Assembly (NCBI RefSeq): GCF_000350225.1
Contig: NW_005178994.1
Coordinates: forward strand, 43,658 to 107,657
Direction of reading: 5' to 3'
DNA length: 64,000 bases
Source of the DNA: Chondrus crispus
Lineage: Eukaryota; Rhodophyta; Florideophyceae; Gigartinales; Gigartinaceae
Shown here in pieces: positions 1 to 8,795 of the stretch. How positions within the stretch are numbered: position 1 is the first letter of the stretch; the number at the start of each line of letters is the position of its first letter. A model generated the notes under the pieces. The model was given only the letters and a program-made list of their open reading frames with translations, was not told where the DNA came from and made no database searches. A program made the translations under genes and the position numbers.

Positions 1-49
1 CTCCGGGGGCCCTCTGGCCCCGCGTTGGATTTTAATTTTTGTGAAAAAA

Positions 50-69
50 CCCCCCCCCCCCCCCCCCCC
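50..69. repeat. Poly-C run of 20 bases
   Basis: An uninterrupted run of 20 cytosines directly follows an A run. It lies in C/T-rich DNA with no gene between the left edge and position 496. Its length may be affected by sequencing error. Apart from this run and the tandem repeat at 317-360, positions 1-496 show only C/T-rich sequence, presumably the promoter and 5' leader of the importin gene. Confidence 0.9.
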
Positions 70-316
70 GTCCGTCACCCACTTTTCTCATCACCGTGTC
101 GTTTGCCCTTCGCCGCGGCGCCCTCCTCCCGTACCACACACTACCCTCCCCCTCCCTCATCCGTTTACGGTTTCTTTCAATCCCTCCTGCCTTATCCCAT
201 CCTTACCTACCTTTCCCGACTCACCTTTTCTCCTCGGCTCGGCTCCACCTCTCCTTCAGTTGTGGTCGTCGCTGTCCCACCCATAGATTCTACCCCTCCA
301 CCCCATTAGCTACACT

Positions 317-360
317 CAAGCCACTTTAACTTTTCATTCAAGCCACTTTAACTTTTCATT
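317..360. repeat. 22-bp tandem repeat, two copies, upstream of importin-5
   Basis: Two identical 22-bp units (317-338 and 339-360, beginning CAAGCCACTTTAAC) sit about 140 bp before the importin-5 start codon. They lie where a promoter or 5' UTR is expected. A role as a duplicated regulatory element is possible but only inferred. Confidence 0.85.
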
Positions 361-496
361 CTCGCCCCCCTTCCCCTTCCTCCTCCCTTCCTCCCCCCTT
401 ACTCCGCATTCACCTTCCACCTCCACCATTACCACCCCCTCTTGGATCACCTTCCACTGCACCTGTGATCCCCGCGACCTCTGACCCCTTCCCGTC

Positions 497-3400
497 ATGT
501 CGCATCCGAATGGCATCCAGATGCCCGCCGTCGCCCTCTCCCCCGCCGCCCAGCAAATGCACAACATCCTTGAGCGTCTGCAAAGCCCCGACAACACCTC
601 ACGCGGCATCGCTGAAAACGAGTACAACCAAGCCGTCGAACAGAAGGGCCTCTGTCTCGACGCCCTCTCCACCCTCGCCGCCTCGGTCGGTGTCAACGAA
701 GTTGTCCGCGCCACGGCCGCCGTCTTGCTTCGTCGCAGCGCTTCAGACATGTGGGGTGGCGCTGATGAACTCACAAGGAACAACGTCAAGACACGCCTAC
801 TGCTGGGGATTCGCGCCGACGGCCGCAAGGATCTCAGGAAAAAGTTGTGCGACACCATCGCCGAGATCGGCGCACCGCTAGTCGATCGCGAGCCCTCGCA
901 ATGGCCAGAGCTCCTCCCCACTTTGTTCGAGCTCAGCAGGAGTTCTATCGCTTATGAGCGTGAGAGTGCCTTGTACGTTTTTTCCCAGCTCGCCGATGTG
1001 CTTGACCAGAAGGTTTTTGCACCACATCTCGCTACCTTGAAGAGCGCCTTCCAAACGGGACTGGCTGATGCTGACCCAGGCGTCCAGATGGCCGGTCTGA
1101 GGGCTACATGTAGCCAGCTTAGCTTGTTGGAGAGTTATCTGTGCAATGAGTTTGTCGATTTGGTTCCGCTCATGATTCGACCCGTGCAGCAGGCAGTCGC
1201 TGCGGGGAACGATGACGATGCGCGTCAGGCCATTGAGTTGCTGATTGATGTTGTGGAAAGTGAGCCCAAGTTTTGGCGAAAGGATCTGGCTGCCGTCTGC
1301 ACCCTCATGCTTAATATTGCCTCGAATAATGATCTTAGCGATGAATCGAGTCCGCGCCAGATGGCCCTCGAATTTCTGGTTTCAGTCGCGGAGAAGCTCC
1401 CGTCGCAGTGCAGGAAGATGGGCACTTTTGTCCGGAACGTCTTTCCAGTTAGCTTGCAGATGATGCTGTCGAGGGAGGATGATCAAGAATGGTACAAGCA
1501 GGAGATAGACGAGGATACCTCGGAGTACACGCTTTTCGATTGCGGTCAGGAGAGTTTGGATCGCATTGCTATTGCATTGGGGGGCAAGGCTGTGCTCCCC
1601 ATCGCTGAGGCTATCATCCCGTCATTTTTGAACAATGAGAGCTCATGGGCGCATCGTCACGCCGCCTTGCTGGCTATCTCTCAGATTGGAGAAGGCTGCC
1701 AAAAGCAGATTGAAGCGAAGCTTGGTGACGTCATTGACCTTGCACTCGCCAGATTTAGAGACCCTCATCCCCGCGTTCGTTGGGCAGCTATTAATTGTAT
1801 TGGACAGATGTGTACCGATTTTGGCCCTCGCATCCAAACGGATTTCCACCAGAAGATTGTGTCGCATTTGATTCTTGTCATGGACGATGCCGGCAACCCA
1901 CGCGTGCAGAGCCATGCCGCCGCTGCTGTGATCAACTTCTGTGATGAAGCTACTCCCGACATAATTGCTCCTTATCTTGATGCATTATTGGGCAAGCTTC
2001 AAGCTCTGCTTCATTCCCCGCATCGTATTACTCAAGAACAGGCTGTCACTGCCATTGCGGCAGTAGCAGACTCTGCGGAAGAGCAGTTTGTCAAATACTA
2101 CGATTGGTTTATGCCTCGGCTCAAGCAAGTATTAGCATCAGCAGCCGGGAACAAGGAGCTAAGAAAGCTGCGGGGGAAGGTCATGGAGTGCATTTCGCTG
2201 GTGGGTCTGAGTGTCGGCCCCGCGAAATTCGGTCCGGATGCTGCTGAAGTAATGAACATGCTTGTTCGCACCGCTGCCACGCAATCGGAAGACCCCGAAG
2301 ACCCACAAGCGTTCTACTTGATGCAAGCGTACGCACGGATTTGCCGGTGCTTGAAGGGTGCTTTCATTCAGTACTTGCCTCATGTTATGCCGGGTCTGCT
2401 GCAAGCCGCACAGCAAAAGCCTGATATTCAAGTCCGAGATATCAAGGAAGACGAAGAACCACCAGAGGATCCAGCAGATGGCTACGAAACAGTGCAATTA
2501 GGGGACAAGAGGTTGAGCATTAGAACGTCTGTACTTGAAGACAAAGCAGTTGCATGCACTATGCTTGCGTGCTTCATTGCTGAACTGGGTGGTGGGTTCT
2601 ATGACTATGTAGAACCAGTAACAGAACTCATGGTTCCTCTACTGAAGTTTTTCTACCACGATGAATGCCGAACAGCTGCTGCTAATGCGCTTCCAGATCT
2701 TATCAAATGCGTTATGGAGTCCGGAAAAGACCCAACAGGCGCGCAGGTTGTCCGCATGGCGCAGTACATGACTATTCCACTCATTGATGCTATCAAAGGA
2801 GAACCAGACGTCGAGGTCTTGGTCCACATGGTGCAAGCACTTGGTCGTATTGCTGAACTTGTCGTTGCCCCTGGGCTGTCCCCAGATCTCATGGTTCCGG
2901 CCGCGCAAGCTTTGTCAACTGTTCTCTTAGAGAGCGAAGCTCGTAACATAGAACGCGAGCAGCTGGCAGAACAAGAAGAATGGGACGAGGAGGCTCAAGA
3001 AGATGCGGAGGGTGATGAGCAGAAGGAGGAGGAACTTTTGGAAAAGGCGGCGACAACGACCGGAGCCCTGTTGAAGAATCACTCAAAATCTGGATTTGTG
3101 CAGGCGTTCAGGATGCCAAACAAGCTTGGTGAGGGAACTGATGCAGTCTCAACGATGCAAATGTTTTGGGTTCGGATGCATGCATCGCGACAGGCTTACG
3201 AGCGATACGCTGCCTTGTGTGCGTTTGATGATCTCATCATGTATGGTGGCGCTGAAGGCGTGAGTGTAATCAGTGACACGCTTCCAGCAATGAAAGCGTA
3301 CTGCACGGATCAGGATGCTGATGTGCGTCAAGCAGCTGCGTTCGGAGTGGGTATCTGCGCGCAGGTGGGTGGGGAAGCTTTCATGTCGTCGGCGGGTTCT

Positions 3401-3862
3401 GCTGTCGTACATGACCTGGAGAAAGTGATTCGGGATCCGAATGCACGATCAGAGGTTGCAGTGCAGGCCTCAGACAATGCTGTGTCAGCGCTGCTGAAAA
3501 TTATGGAGTACCAACCTGCGTGTTTGGGCGACAATGCCATGTCTTACGGGAGATTGATACTGGAGTACTTACCGGCTGAGGCAGACACTGCTGAAGCGAA
3601 ACTAATGCACGCCACTCTGGTGCGATTCGTACAAGCAGGGGACACAAGAATATTAGGGGAAAACGCGGCAAATATGCCGAGGATTCTTTTTGTACTGTTG
3701 AGTGTGCTAGGGACGGAGTTGCTAGAAGAATCGGCCACACGGCCAGCCGTTGATGTGATCAAGGGGTTAGAATCGAAATACCCAGTAGAAGTGCTACAAG
3801 GAGCGATTGCTCTTCTTCCGGATGAGCTGAAGCAAAAAATGCAAATGGTGCTCGCAGCTTAG
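497..3862 (+). CDS. IPO5: Importin-5 / RanBP5 (karyopherin beta-3)
   Basis: This is a single uninterrupted 1121-residue frame starting at ATG 497, close to the roughly 1100 residues usual for importin-5 (yeast Kap121/Pse1). Helical HEAT repeats run through the whole protein. The N-terminal third shows the family pattern with LRKKLCDTIAEI, and the middle has the conserved HEAT stretch HPRVRWAAINCIGQM. A glutamate-rich acidic loop occupies about residues 823-850, as in other members. The protein is expected to carry cargo such as ribosomal proteins and histones through nuclear pores and release it on binding Ran-GTP. No intron is needed. The gene converges with the hydrolase at 4164-5060 and lies 1.4 kb from a RanGAP1 gene that acts in the same Ran cycle. 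The assignment to the importin-5 subfamily rests on the overall pattern and is strong. Confidence 0.95.
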   Translation: MSHPNGIQMPAVALSPAAQQMHNILERLQSPDNTSRGIAENEYNQAVEQKGLCLDALSTLAASVGVNEVVRATAAVLLRRSASDMWGGADELTRNNVKTRLLLGIRADGRKDLRKKLCDTIAEIGAPLVDREPSQWPELLPTLFELSRSSIAYERESALYVFSQLADVLDQKVFAPHLATLKSAFQTGLADADPGVQMAGLRATCSQLSLLESYLCNEFVDLVPLMIRPVQQAVAAGNDDDARQAIELLIDVVESEPKFWRKDLAAVCTLMLNIASNNDLSDESSPRQMALEFLVSVAEKLPSQCRKMGTFVRNVFPVSLQMMLSREDDQEWYKQEIDEDTSEYTLFDCGQESLDRIAIALGGKAVLPIAEAIIPSFLNNESSWAHRHAALLAISQIGEGCQKQIEAKLGDVIDLALARFRDPHPRVRWAAINCIGQMCTDFGPRIQTDFHQKIVSHLILVMDDAGNPRVQSHAAAAVINFCDEATPDIIAPYLDALLGKLQALLHSPHRITQEQAVTAIAAVADSAEEQFVKYYDWFMPRLKQVLASAAGNKELRKLRGKVMECISLVGLSVGPAKFGPDAAEVMNMLVRTAATQSEDPEDPQAFYLMQAYARICRCLKGAFIQYLPHVMPGLLQAAQQKPDIQVRDIKEDEEPPEDPADGYETVQLGDKRLSIRTSVLEDKAVACTMLACFIAELGGGFYDYVEPVTELMVPLLKFFYHDECRTAAANALPDLIKCVMESGKDPTGAQVVRMAQYMTIPLIDAIKGEPDVEVLVHMVQALGRIAELVVAPGLSPDLMVPAAQALSTVLLESEARNIEREQLAEQEEWDEEAQEDAEGDEQKEEELLEKAATTTGALLKNHSKSGFVQAFRMPNKLGEGTDAVSTMQMFWVRMHASRQAYERYAALCAFDDLIMYGGAEGVSVISDTLPAMKAYCTDQDADVRQAAAFGVGICAQVGGEAFMSSAGSAVVHDLEKVIRDPNARSEVAVQASDNAVSALLKIMEYQPACLGDNAMSYGRLILEYLPAEADTAEAKLMHATLVRFVQAGDTRILGENAANMPRILFVLLSVLGTELLEESATRPAVDVIKGLESKYPVEVLQGAIALLPDELKQKMQMVLAA

Positions 3863-4163
3863 GACTTACGAGAGCGCTGTCGCTCCTGAGCAACAACATT
3901 TTCGGGAGGGAAGGTAACAACATACGTTTTTCAACAGTTGTTGAATAGGAGAACAGCAGTAAAATGTAGAAAGAGAGGCTGAGGATGCGTTCAATTGGTT
4001 AGTCTCGCGGTATATTTTATTGAAGGCGAGGTTGTGTGCTTGGGCCTGGACTGTTTCGGGGATCATAATACGGTTGAAGTCGTCAATGACTTGCCTGCAG
4101 GGGAGGAATCGCGTGGGGCCAGTCAGACGTGCGTAGAGACTGTTGCACATCCCAGGCCGTGGA
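3863..4163. other. Intergenic, shared 3' region of convergent genes
   Basis: About 300 bp separates the stop codons of the importin-5 gene (+) and the hydrolase gene (-). It should hold both 3' UTRs. No further gene, repeat or RNA structure was recognised. Confidence 0.6.
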
Positions 4164-5060
4164 TCACTGGAGACGTCTGTCGATATCATCAGCTATTGCC
4201 CGCCACGCTGGGGTCTCAGCGTCCACGATTTGATAATGGTTCGTCTCCTCCAGCACCCAATATTCTAAACCCCGCTGACCCTCGACCTTCCCAATCCTTT
4301 CCGCTAACCTTTCGACAACTTCAACAGGCACATCTGTATCGGCCCTCCCCACGGCTAAAGTCACCCCCTCCACGAGCTGTGCAGCCCAAAACATCGGACA
4401 GGCTCCCTCATAACTTCTGGGCACCTCATGCGGCTCACCTCCTGCATATCTCTGCACGGCATCTCCCCCGTCACTCAACCGCAGCCTTGCGGCATACACC
4501 AGATCCGCTACAGGCGCCAGCGCGTAGGTCCTGACCGGTCGCACAGCCTTCCCACGGGCACATTGGGCGACCAGCCAGAGGGCCATCGTACCCCCCGCCG
4601 AGTGGCCGATGACGACGACGCGGGCGAGGTCGATATCCTGGGCGGTGGCGAGACGATAGGCGGCAAGGACATCGTTGTTGGAGTGAGGGTAGCCCCAGGG
4701 CCGGTCTCCGTCGCGGCGATACTCGATTTGGGCGACCGCGTAGCCGCGCGCATGCAGGGAGGGAGCGAGTGAATGGAATGCAGCGGTGGGGGGAAGTAGC
4801 CCGTACCTGGCCCTCCAGAAGCCGCCATGTATAAGGACGACAAGGGGGGCACGGGGGGAGGGCGTGAAGAGAAGGAATTGCGAGGGAGAGGCCCCGTGGC
4901 GCAGGAGGTGGGGAGCAATTGCGGAGGCGGAGGGGAGGGGACTTGGTGCAGCAGGGGTGAGGTGTGGGACGGTGAAGGGGCAATGGGGGGTAAGGGTGTA
5001 AACGGGGGTGAGGTGTGGGACGGTGAAGGGGCAATGGGGGGTAAGGGTGTAAACGGGCAC
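4164..5060 (-). CDS. Alpha/beta hydrolase, kynurenine-formamidase-like (5' end uncertain)
   Basis: The frame encodes an alpha/beta hydrolase of the arylformamidase/esterase type. The oxyanion motif HGGFW is at about residues 78-82 and the nucleophile elbow GHSAGG at 152-157, with Ser154. An aspartate near 241-243 and a histidine in NHYQIVD near 275 complete the likely triad. Known relatives hydrolyse N-formylkynurenine in tryptophan breakdown or act as small-molecule esterases; the substrate here is unknown. The frame opens with GTG, an in-frame stop lies a little upstream, and no ATG precedes the catalytic core. The true N-terminus is therefore probably on an unseen upstream exon. The first 36 residues are two copies of a 17-residue repeat made by the 51-bp tandem duplication at 4956-5057, so part of this leader may be non-coding. 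The gene lies 245 bp downstream of RanGAP1 on the same strand. Confidence 0.8.
   Translation of the reverse strand: MPVYTLTPHCPFTVPHLTPVYTLTPHCPFTVPHLTPAAPSPLPSASAIAPHLLRHGASPSQFLLFTPSPRAPLVVLIHGGFWRARYGLLPPTAAFHSLAPSLHARGYAVAQIEYRRDGDRPWGYPHSNNDVLAAYRLATAQDIDLARVVVIGHSAGGTMALWLVAQCARGKAVRPVRTYALAPVADLVYAARLRLSDGGDAVQRYAGGEPHEVPRSYEGACPMFWAAQLVEGVTLAVGRADTDVPVEVVERLAERIGKVEGQRGLEYWVLEETNHYQIVDAETPAWRAIADDIDRRLQ
4956..5057. repeat. 51-bp tandem duplication at the hydrolase 5' end
   Basis: Two identical 51-bp units (4956-5006 and 5007-5057) begin GGTGAGGTGTGGGACGG on the + strand. The unit length is a multiple of three, so the hydrolase frame stays open through both copies. Perfect identity points to a recent duplication. 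Confidence 0.9.
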
Positions 5061-5304
5061 GTACCCGGCGGTTTTGATTGCGCGATGTTTTCACAGAAGA
5101 GACGATAGGGAAGGGGCGGCAGAACGATGAGCAAGGCGACAACCCCTGGGCGCTCGAAACTAGGCGCACACGCATCGCAGTTTGTTGTGCATGCTTATCG
5201 CCAAAGCGTTCCATCTCCTAGTCCAGCGTCTCACGCACGCGGTGGAGCAACGCCGCGTATTCTCGTTTAATCGTACTTAAGCGCTCGTGTTAGTCTCGCC
5301 AATC

Positions 5305-6531
5305 TTAATCCTCAGCGTCCTCGTCCTCCTCGTCCTCCTCTTCTTCACTTTCCTCGCCCTCCTCATCGTTCTCCTCCAACCCACCCAACCGTTCCCCCAA
5401 AAGCTCCTCCACTTGCTCCACCACGCTACGCGGAATACAATTCGCGTCCATCCGCAACGTTTTCAGCCCCTCCAACTCTTGCACCGCCGTTGCCAGCCGC
5501 AGCGCTCCCCTCCCCCCGATCTCCGAACTGCTCACGTCCAACACCTCCACTCGCGCCTCTTCCGAAATTTCGCGCGCCAGCGCGCAAGCCCCCGAGCTCC
5601 CTAGCTCGTTGTCCTCTGCCAGCACCTCTGTCAATCTGCCTACGCTAACGAGCTTGCCCAACTGTCGCGCCGCGCCCGCTTCCATCTCGTTCCCAGACAC
5701 ATCCAACTTGAACAGCCTGGGCGCCCCATGCACCAGGGCCTTGCACACGGCTTGCACCCCGTCATCACCGAGAGCGTCGTCGCGCAATAGCAGCGTTTCC
5801 AACACCGCTGCATCCCCAAGCACGTCTGCCAACGCCTCGGCCCCCTCCTCTCCAAACGTGTTGTCCGACAAGTTGAGGTGGCGCAATGTCTCACCAAGCC
5901 GCGGGTGCAGCGCCTTACAGATGCGCACCGACCCGTCACGCCCCAGTCGCAAGCTCGAAAACCGAAAGTCCTCGAGCATGGGCGAGTTGTCGACGATCGG
6001 CGCCAGCGCTACGGAGCCCGCCGTCTCGAGCAAGTTGTTGTGAAAGTGCAACTTTTTCAGCTTTGTCGGCGCCGTCTCTAGCACGGCGCTAGCGATCAAA
6101 TCGCCTGCGTCTGCCGCGAGGCCATTGTTACACAACAGAAGCTCCTGCAGCTCGGCGCGTCCCGCGAGCAGCGAGCCCAAGGCGCGGATGCCCTTCGCGC
6201 CTAGGGCGTTGTCGCTCAGGTTGAGCGAGCGCAAGGCGTCGCAGATGGACAGGGCATCGGCGATGACGGTCAGCGCGCGCTTGGCCTCGTCTTCGGGGCG
6301 CGACGCGATAATGTCAGACAGGTCGACGTCCCGCAGCGTAGCCGCGGCACGAGACAGGGCCTCGGCGGCGACGGGGGCAGAGCCGTCTCCAAAGCTGACA
6401 CCGGACAGTTTGACCGATGTGATGCCGGCCGACAGGTCACGCAGCAGCTCCTCGGCGCGTGAGGCGGTGAGGGCCTCGCGCTTCGTCGCGTCGATGGAGA
6501 AGTGCGCCATCGGGGACGGAGGGGAAATCAT
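5305..6531 (-). CDS. RANGAP1: Ran GTPase-activating protein 1
   Basis: The 408-residue protein is built of about eleven ribonuclease-inhibitor-type leucine-rich repeats, with LxxLxLSDN steps such as LRSLNLSDNALG and LRHLNLSDNTFG. It ends in an almost purely acidic tail (about residues 376-408). Both are hallmarks of RanGAP. The segment DLSDIIASRPEDEA at about residues 70-83 aligns with the catalytic loop of plant and yeast RanGAP, and Arg78 lies where the essential arginine of yeast Rna1 is found. The protein should stimulate GTP hydrolysis by Ran in the cytoplasm and so drive release of importins. There is no plant-type WPP domain at the N-terminus, as in fungi and animals. Translation could start at ATG 6531 or seven codons later at 6510. 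Upstream is a short promoter shared with divergent SDHAF2. Confidence 0.93.
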   Translation of the reverse strand: MISPPSPMAHFSIDATKREALTASRAEELLRDLSAGITSVKLSGVSFGDGSAPVAAEALSRAAATLRDVDLSDIIASRPEDEAKRALTVIADALSICDALRSLNLSDNALGAKGIRALGSLLAGRAELQELLLCNNGLAADAGDLIASAVLETAPTKLKKLHFHNNLLETAGSVALAPIVDNSPMLEDFRFSSLRLGRDGSVRICKALHPRLGETLRHLNLSDNTFGEEGAEALADVLGDAAVLETLLLRDDALGDDGVQAVCKALVHGAPRLFKLDVSGNEMEAGAARQLGKLVSVGRLTEVLAEDNELGSSGACALAREISEEARVEVLDVSSSEIGGRGALRLATAVQELEGLKTLRMDANCIPRSVVEQVEELLGERLGGLEENDEEGEESEEEEDEEDEDAED

Positions 6532-6540
6532 TGATGCCGA

Positions 6541-6598
6541 TACGAACTAACGGGACCCAATACGAACTAACGGGACCCAATACGAACTGACGGGAGAG
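6541..6598. repeat. 20-bp tandem repeat, three copies, in the RanGAP1/SDHAF2 promoter
   Basis: The unit TACGAACTAACGGGACCCAA occurs at 6541-6560 and 6561-6580, with a third, slightly altered copy at 6581-6598. The array begins only 10 bp upstream of the RanGAP1 ATG and lies about 220 bp before the SDHAF2 ATG. It could serve either divergent gene or be part of the RanGAP1 leader. Confidence 0.9.
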
Positions 6599-6818
6599 AG
6601 TGGGATCGACTTAGCGGATCAAAGTGGAAGAAGGAGTGCCCGTGGGCGTCTTGAAAAGTAGTCACACTATTTATTACAAATCGTCATTGGACAGAAATGT
6701 CCCTTGTGCTCTCGGAGGAGTCCCTCAGCCCCCCCGTCCCTCACCCCCTCCCCTCACCCTCCGACCACAAAGCACACCTTCTTCTCCCTCCTCCCCGAGC
6801 TTGTCCTTCCTCGCAACA

Positions 6819-7220
6819 ATGAACCCCCGCGCCCTCTCCCTCGCATCGTGCCTCCTCCGGCCTTCCACGCTAGCCCGCCCTCTCTGCACCCCCACGTGGC
6901 GCTCCGAGCATTTGCGCGCGCCCCAATCCGGCGCCGCGATGCCGCCCAACCTGACCCCCCGCCAACGTCGCATCATCTACCGCAGCCGCCAGCGCGGCTG
7001 GCTTGAGCTCGACATCCTCTTCGGCGGCTGGGCCGCCAAGCACGTCCCCTCGCTCCCCCCTGCCCAAGTCCCCATGGTCGAGGCGCTCCTCGACGCCGAC
7101 ACGCCCGATGTCCTCAAGTGGGTCCTCGGCCAACAGCCCGCGCCCGCACCACATGACAACGCCGTCATAGAGAGCATGCGCCGCTACGCGAACGGCGACG
7201 GGCTTGTGTCCGAGAGGTAG
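6819..7220 (+). CDS. SDHAF2: Succinate dehydrogenase assembly factor 2, mitochondrial
   Basis: This 133-residue protein carries the SdhE/Sdh5 domain. The signature YRSRQRGWLELD (about residues 54-65) is followed by LFGGWA and a C-terminal LLDADTPDVLKWVLGQ. In mitochondria this family helps attach FAD covalently to the SdhA flavoprotein of complex II. The first 40 residues are rich in Arg, Ser, Leu and Ala and have no acidic residue until Glu30, as expected for a mitochondrial presequence. The frame is open further upstream, but ATG 6819 is chosen because it gives this presequence and the usual family length. The gene is divergent from RanGAP1, and its stop lies 6 bp from the stop of the convergent ABC gene, so the two 3' UTRs must overlap. 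Confidence 0.93.
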   Translation: MNPRALSLASCLLRPSTLARPLCTPTWRSEHLRAPQSGAAMPPNLTPRQRRIIYRSRQRGWLELDILFGGWAAKHVPSLPPAQVPMVEALLDADTPDVLKWVLGQQPAPAPHDNAVIESMRRYANGDGLVSER

Positions 7221-7226
7221 GCCGCG

Positions 7227-8294
7227 CTACAGCACCTCGTCCTCGTCCTTGATTGCGTTGCGCTCCTGGCTAGTCAGATAGGCGGCATACTTGGTTGCAT
7301 CGAGCCGCCTCTGCTCCGAGTTGAGCCGCTGCCGGGAGAAACGCCCCTCCTCGAGGTACAGCACCCGGTCTGCGTAGCACTCCAAGTCGTCGTTGTGTGT
7401 CACCATGACGCACGTCGTGCGGTTCTCGACGTTGACGCGCAGAAGTAGGTCCATGATCTCGCAAGTGTCGGCGCTGGAGAGGTCGCCCGTCGGTTCATCG
7501 AGCAGCAGCAGGTCGGGTTTGTTGGCCAAGGCGCGCGCGATTGCTACGCGCTGCTGCTCGCCGCCGGACAGCTCGGAAGGGAGGTGGTCTGCGCGGTCGC
7601 CGAGCCCGACCTCCTTGAGGAGTCTTGCGGTCTTTTCGTGCCTCTCAAGGCGTTTGAGCCTGCCCGACAGAATCATCGGGAGCTCAACATTTTCGAAAGC
7701 AGACTGGGCGGCGAGCAGGTTGAAGGTTTGGAAGACAAAGCCGATGCGATTCAATCGGAAGTCGGGGAGACGGTGCTCGGGAATGGTTTGCATATTCGTG
7801 CCAAAGAGGCGCAAACGGCCGCCGCTTGGGCGTGTGAGCGTTCCGAATACGTGGAGGAGAGTGGATTTTCTGTGATGACGAGAGCGCGTAGTGCCGAGAA
7901 CGGCGTTTAGCGAGAGTTTTGTTAGTAAGCTGAGGCATCCTATTACACCATGTCTTTGAGCGCAATGCAGTGCTTACCCTCCTCCACTCGGTCCCCTAAT
8001 CATGACAAACTCGCCCTCACGTATTGGCTTGGTACGAGAGTCTACCGAGAGCGAGATGCCCAGGAAAGCCGTTATCTTCTGGCCTTTACAGCCGGGCAGG
8101 TCAAAGACTTTGAATATGTCCTTCGCGTCAATTACTGCATCACCCAGTTCTTTGTACGGGACCGGATCATTGGAGGTGATACCTTTCGAGTCTGGGTCGG
8201 CAACGATAAGGTCCAGGCCTTCGATTTCCAAAGCGTCGTCGTCCGAGTCGAGGGTGGCCACCCGGCCCGAGGCCCAGAAATTGGGCATATTCAT
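7227..8294 (-). CDS. ABC transporter ATP-binding protein, LolD/MacB type (two exons)
   Basis: The gene has two exons on the minus strand: 8294-7978 and 7869-7227, separated by a 108-bp intron. The 319-residue product is a lone nucleotide-binding domain. Walker A GPSGGGKST lies at about residues 101-109 and its third glycine codon is split by the intron. The Q-loop FVFQTFNLL is near residue 153, the signature LSGGEQQRVAIARAL begins near 206, Walker B LLLLDEPTGDLSS near 226, and the H-loop histidine is in VMVTHN near 264. The order and the EPTGDLSS form match the bacterial LolD/MacB/FtsE class, which also occurs as soluble ABC proteins in some protists and algae. No membrane segment is present and no partner permease lies in the window, so the substrate is unknown. 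The start ATG 8294 gives about 90 residues before the P-loop. Confidence 0.9.
7870..7977 (-). other. Spliceosomal intron of the ABC gene, 108 bp
   Basis: On the minus strand the intron begins GTAAGCAC at 7977 and ends with CATCACAG at 7870. Removing it joins GG to A and gives an exact Walker A motif in frame, whereas reading through meets a stop at once. The intron is supported by donor and acceptor signals and by the restored domain. It is the only intron needed in the recognised host genes apart from a possible one at the 5' end of the hydrolase. Confidence 0.9.
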
Positions 8295-8795
8295 TCTGCG
8301 AGGCTGATGGGCAGTGGGACGGGGACCTGCCTGCAGTCTTACGCAATGTAGTTCAAAGTCGTGAGGTCTGGCAGGGTGGCTTGCGCTTGTGCTACTTGTG
8401 CCAGTAGAAACTGGGCGCGCAAGACTGGCGTCTTCAAGTGTGTCTTATCCAAGGGCGCGGTACAGACAGGCAATGGGATGCGAACGCGTGAAAGCGGCTT
8501 CACAACTGCCTGCTACGGCAGTTGTGAGCAAAGTCGGGTTTGAAGAGGACCAGCCTCGACAGTGGCGCGCGAGCCACGAAGGTGCCTTGGTTTCGGCTCA
8601 AATATGTACCCGAAAAGAAGCAATTTCATCCCCACACGTAATGCTTCCAGTTGAGCAGACAGCAACCCCAATGCTCACCTACAGGCAGACACCAGGCCGA
8701 GATACCGTTTAGATCTCTGCCTTCCATCCGCCAGCCTGCGTGAAGCGCATCCCCCACTGCTGCGATTGCCCCCGCCCTCCCGCGGCCGCATCTCG
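8295..8795. other. Divergent intergenic region, ABC gene / p24 gene
   Basis: About 500 bp lies between the start codons of the divergent ABC ATPase and p24 genes. Short frames in it have no recognisable domain. It probably holds both promoters and 5' UTRs; no repeat was seen. Confidence 0.5.

Noticed and set aside
334-921. Long minus-strand frame over the start of importin-5
   Set aside because: It overlaps a clear HEAT-repeat protein on the other strand, has low-complexity composition and no domain; it is a composition shadow.
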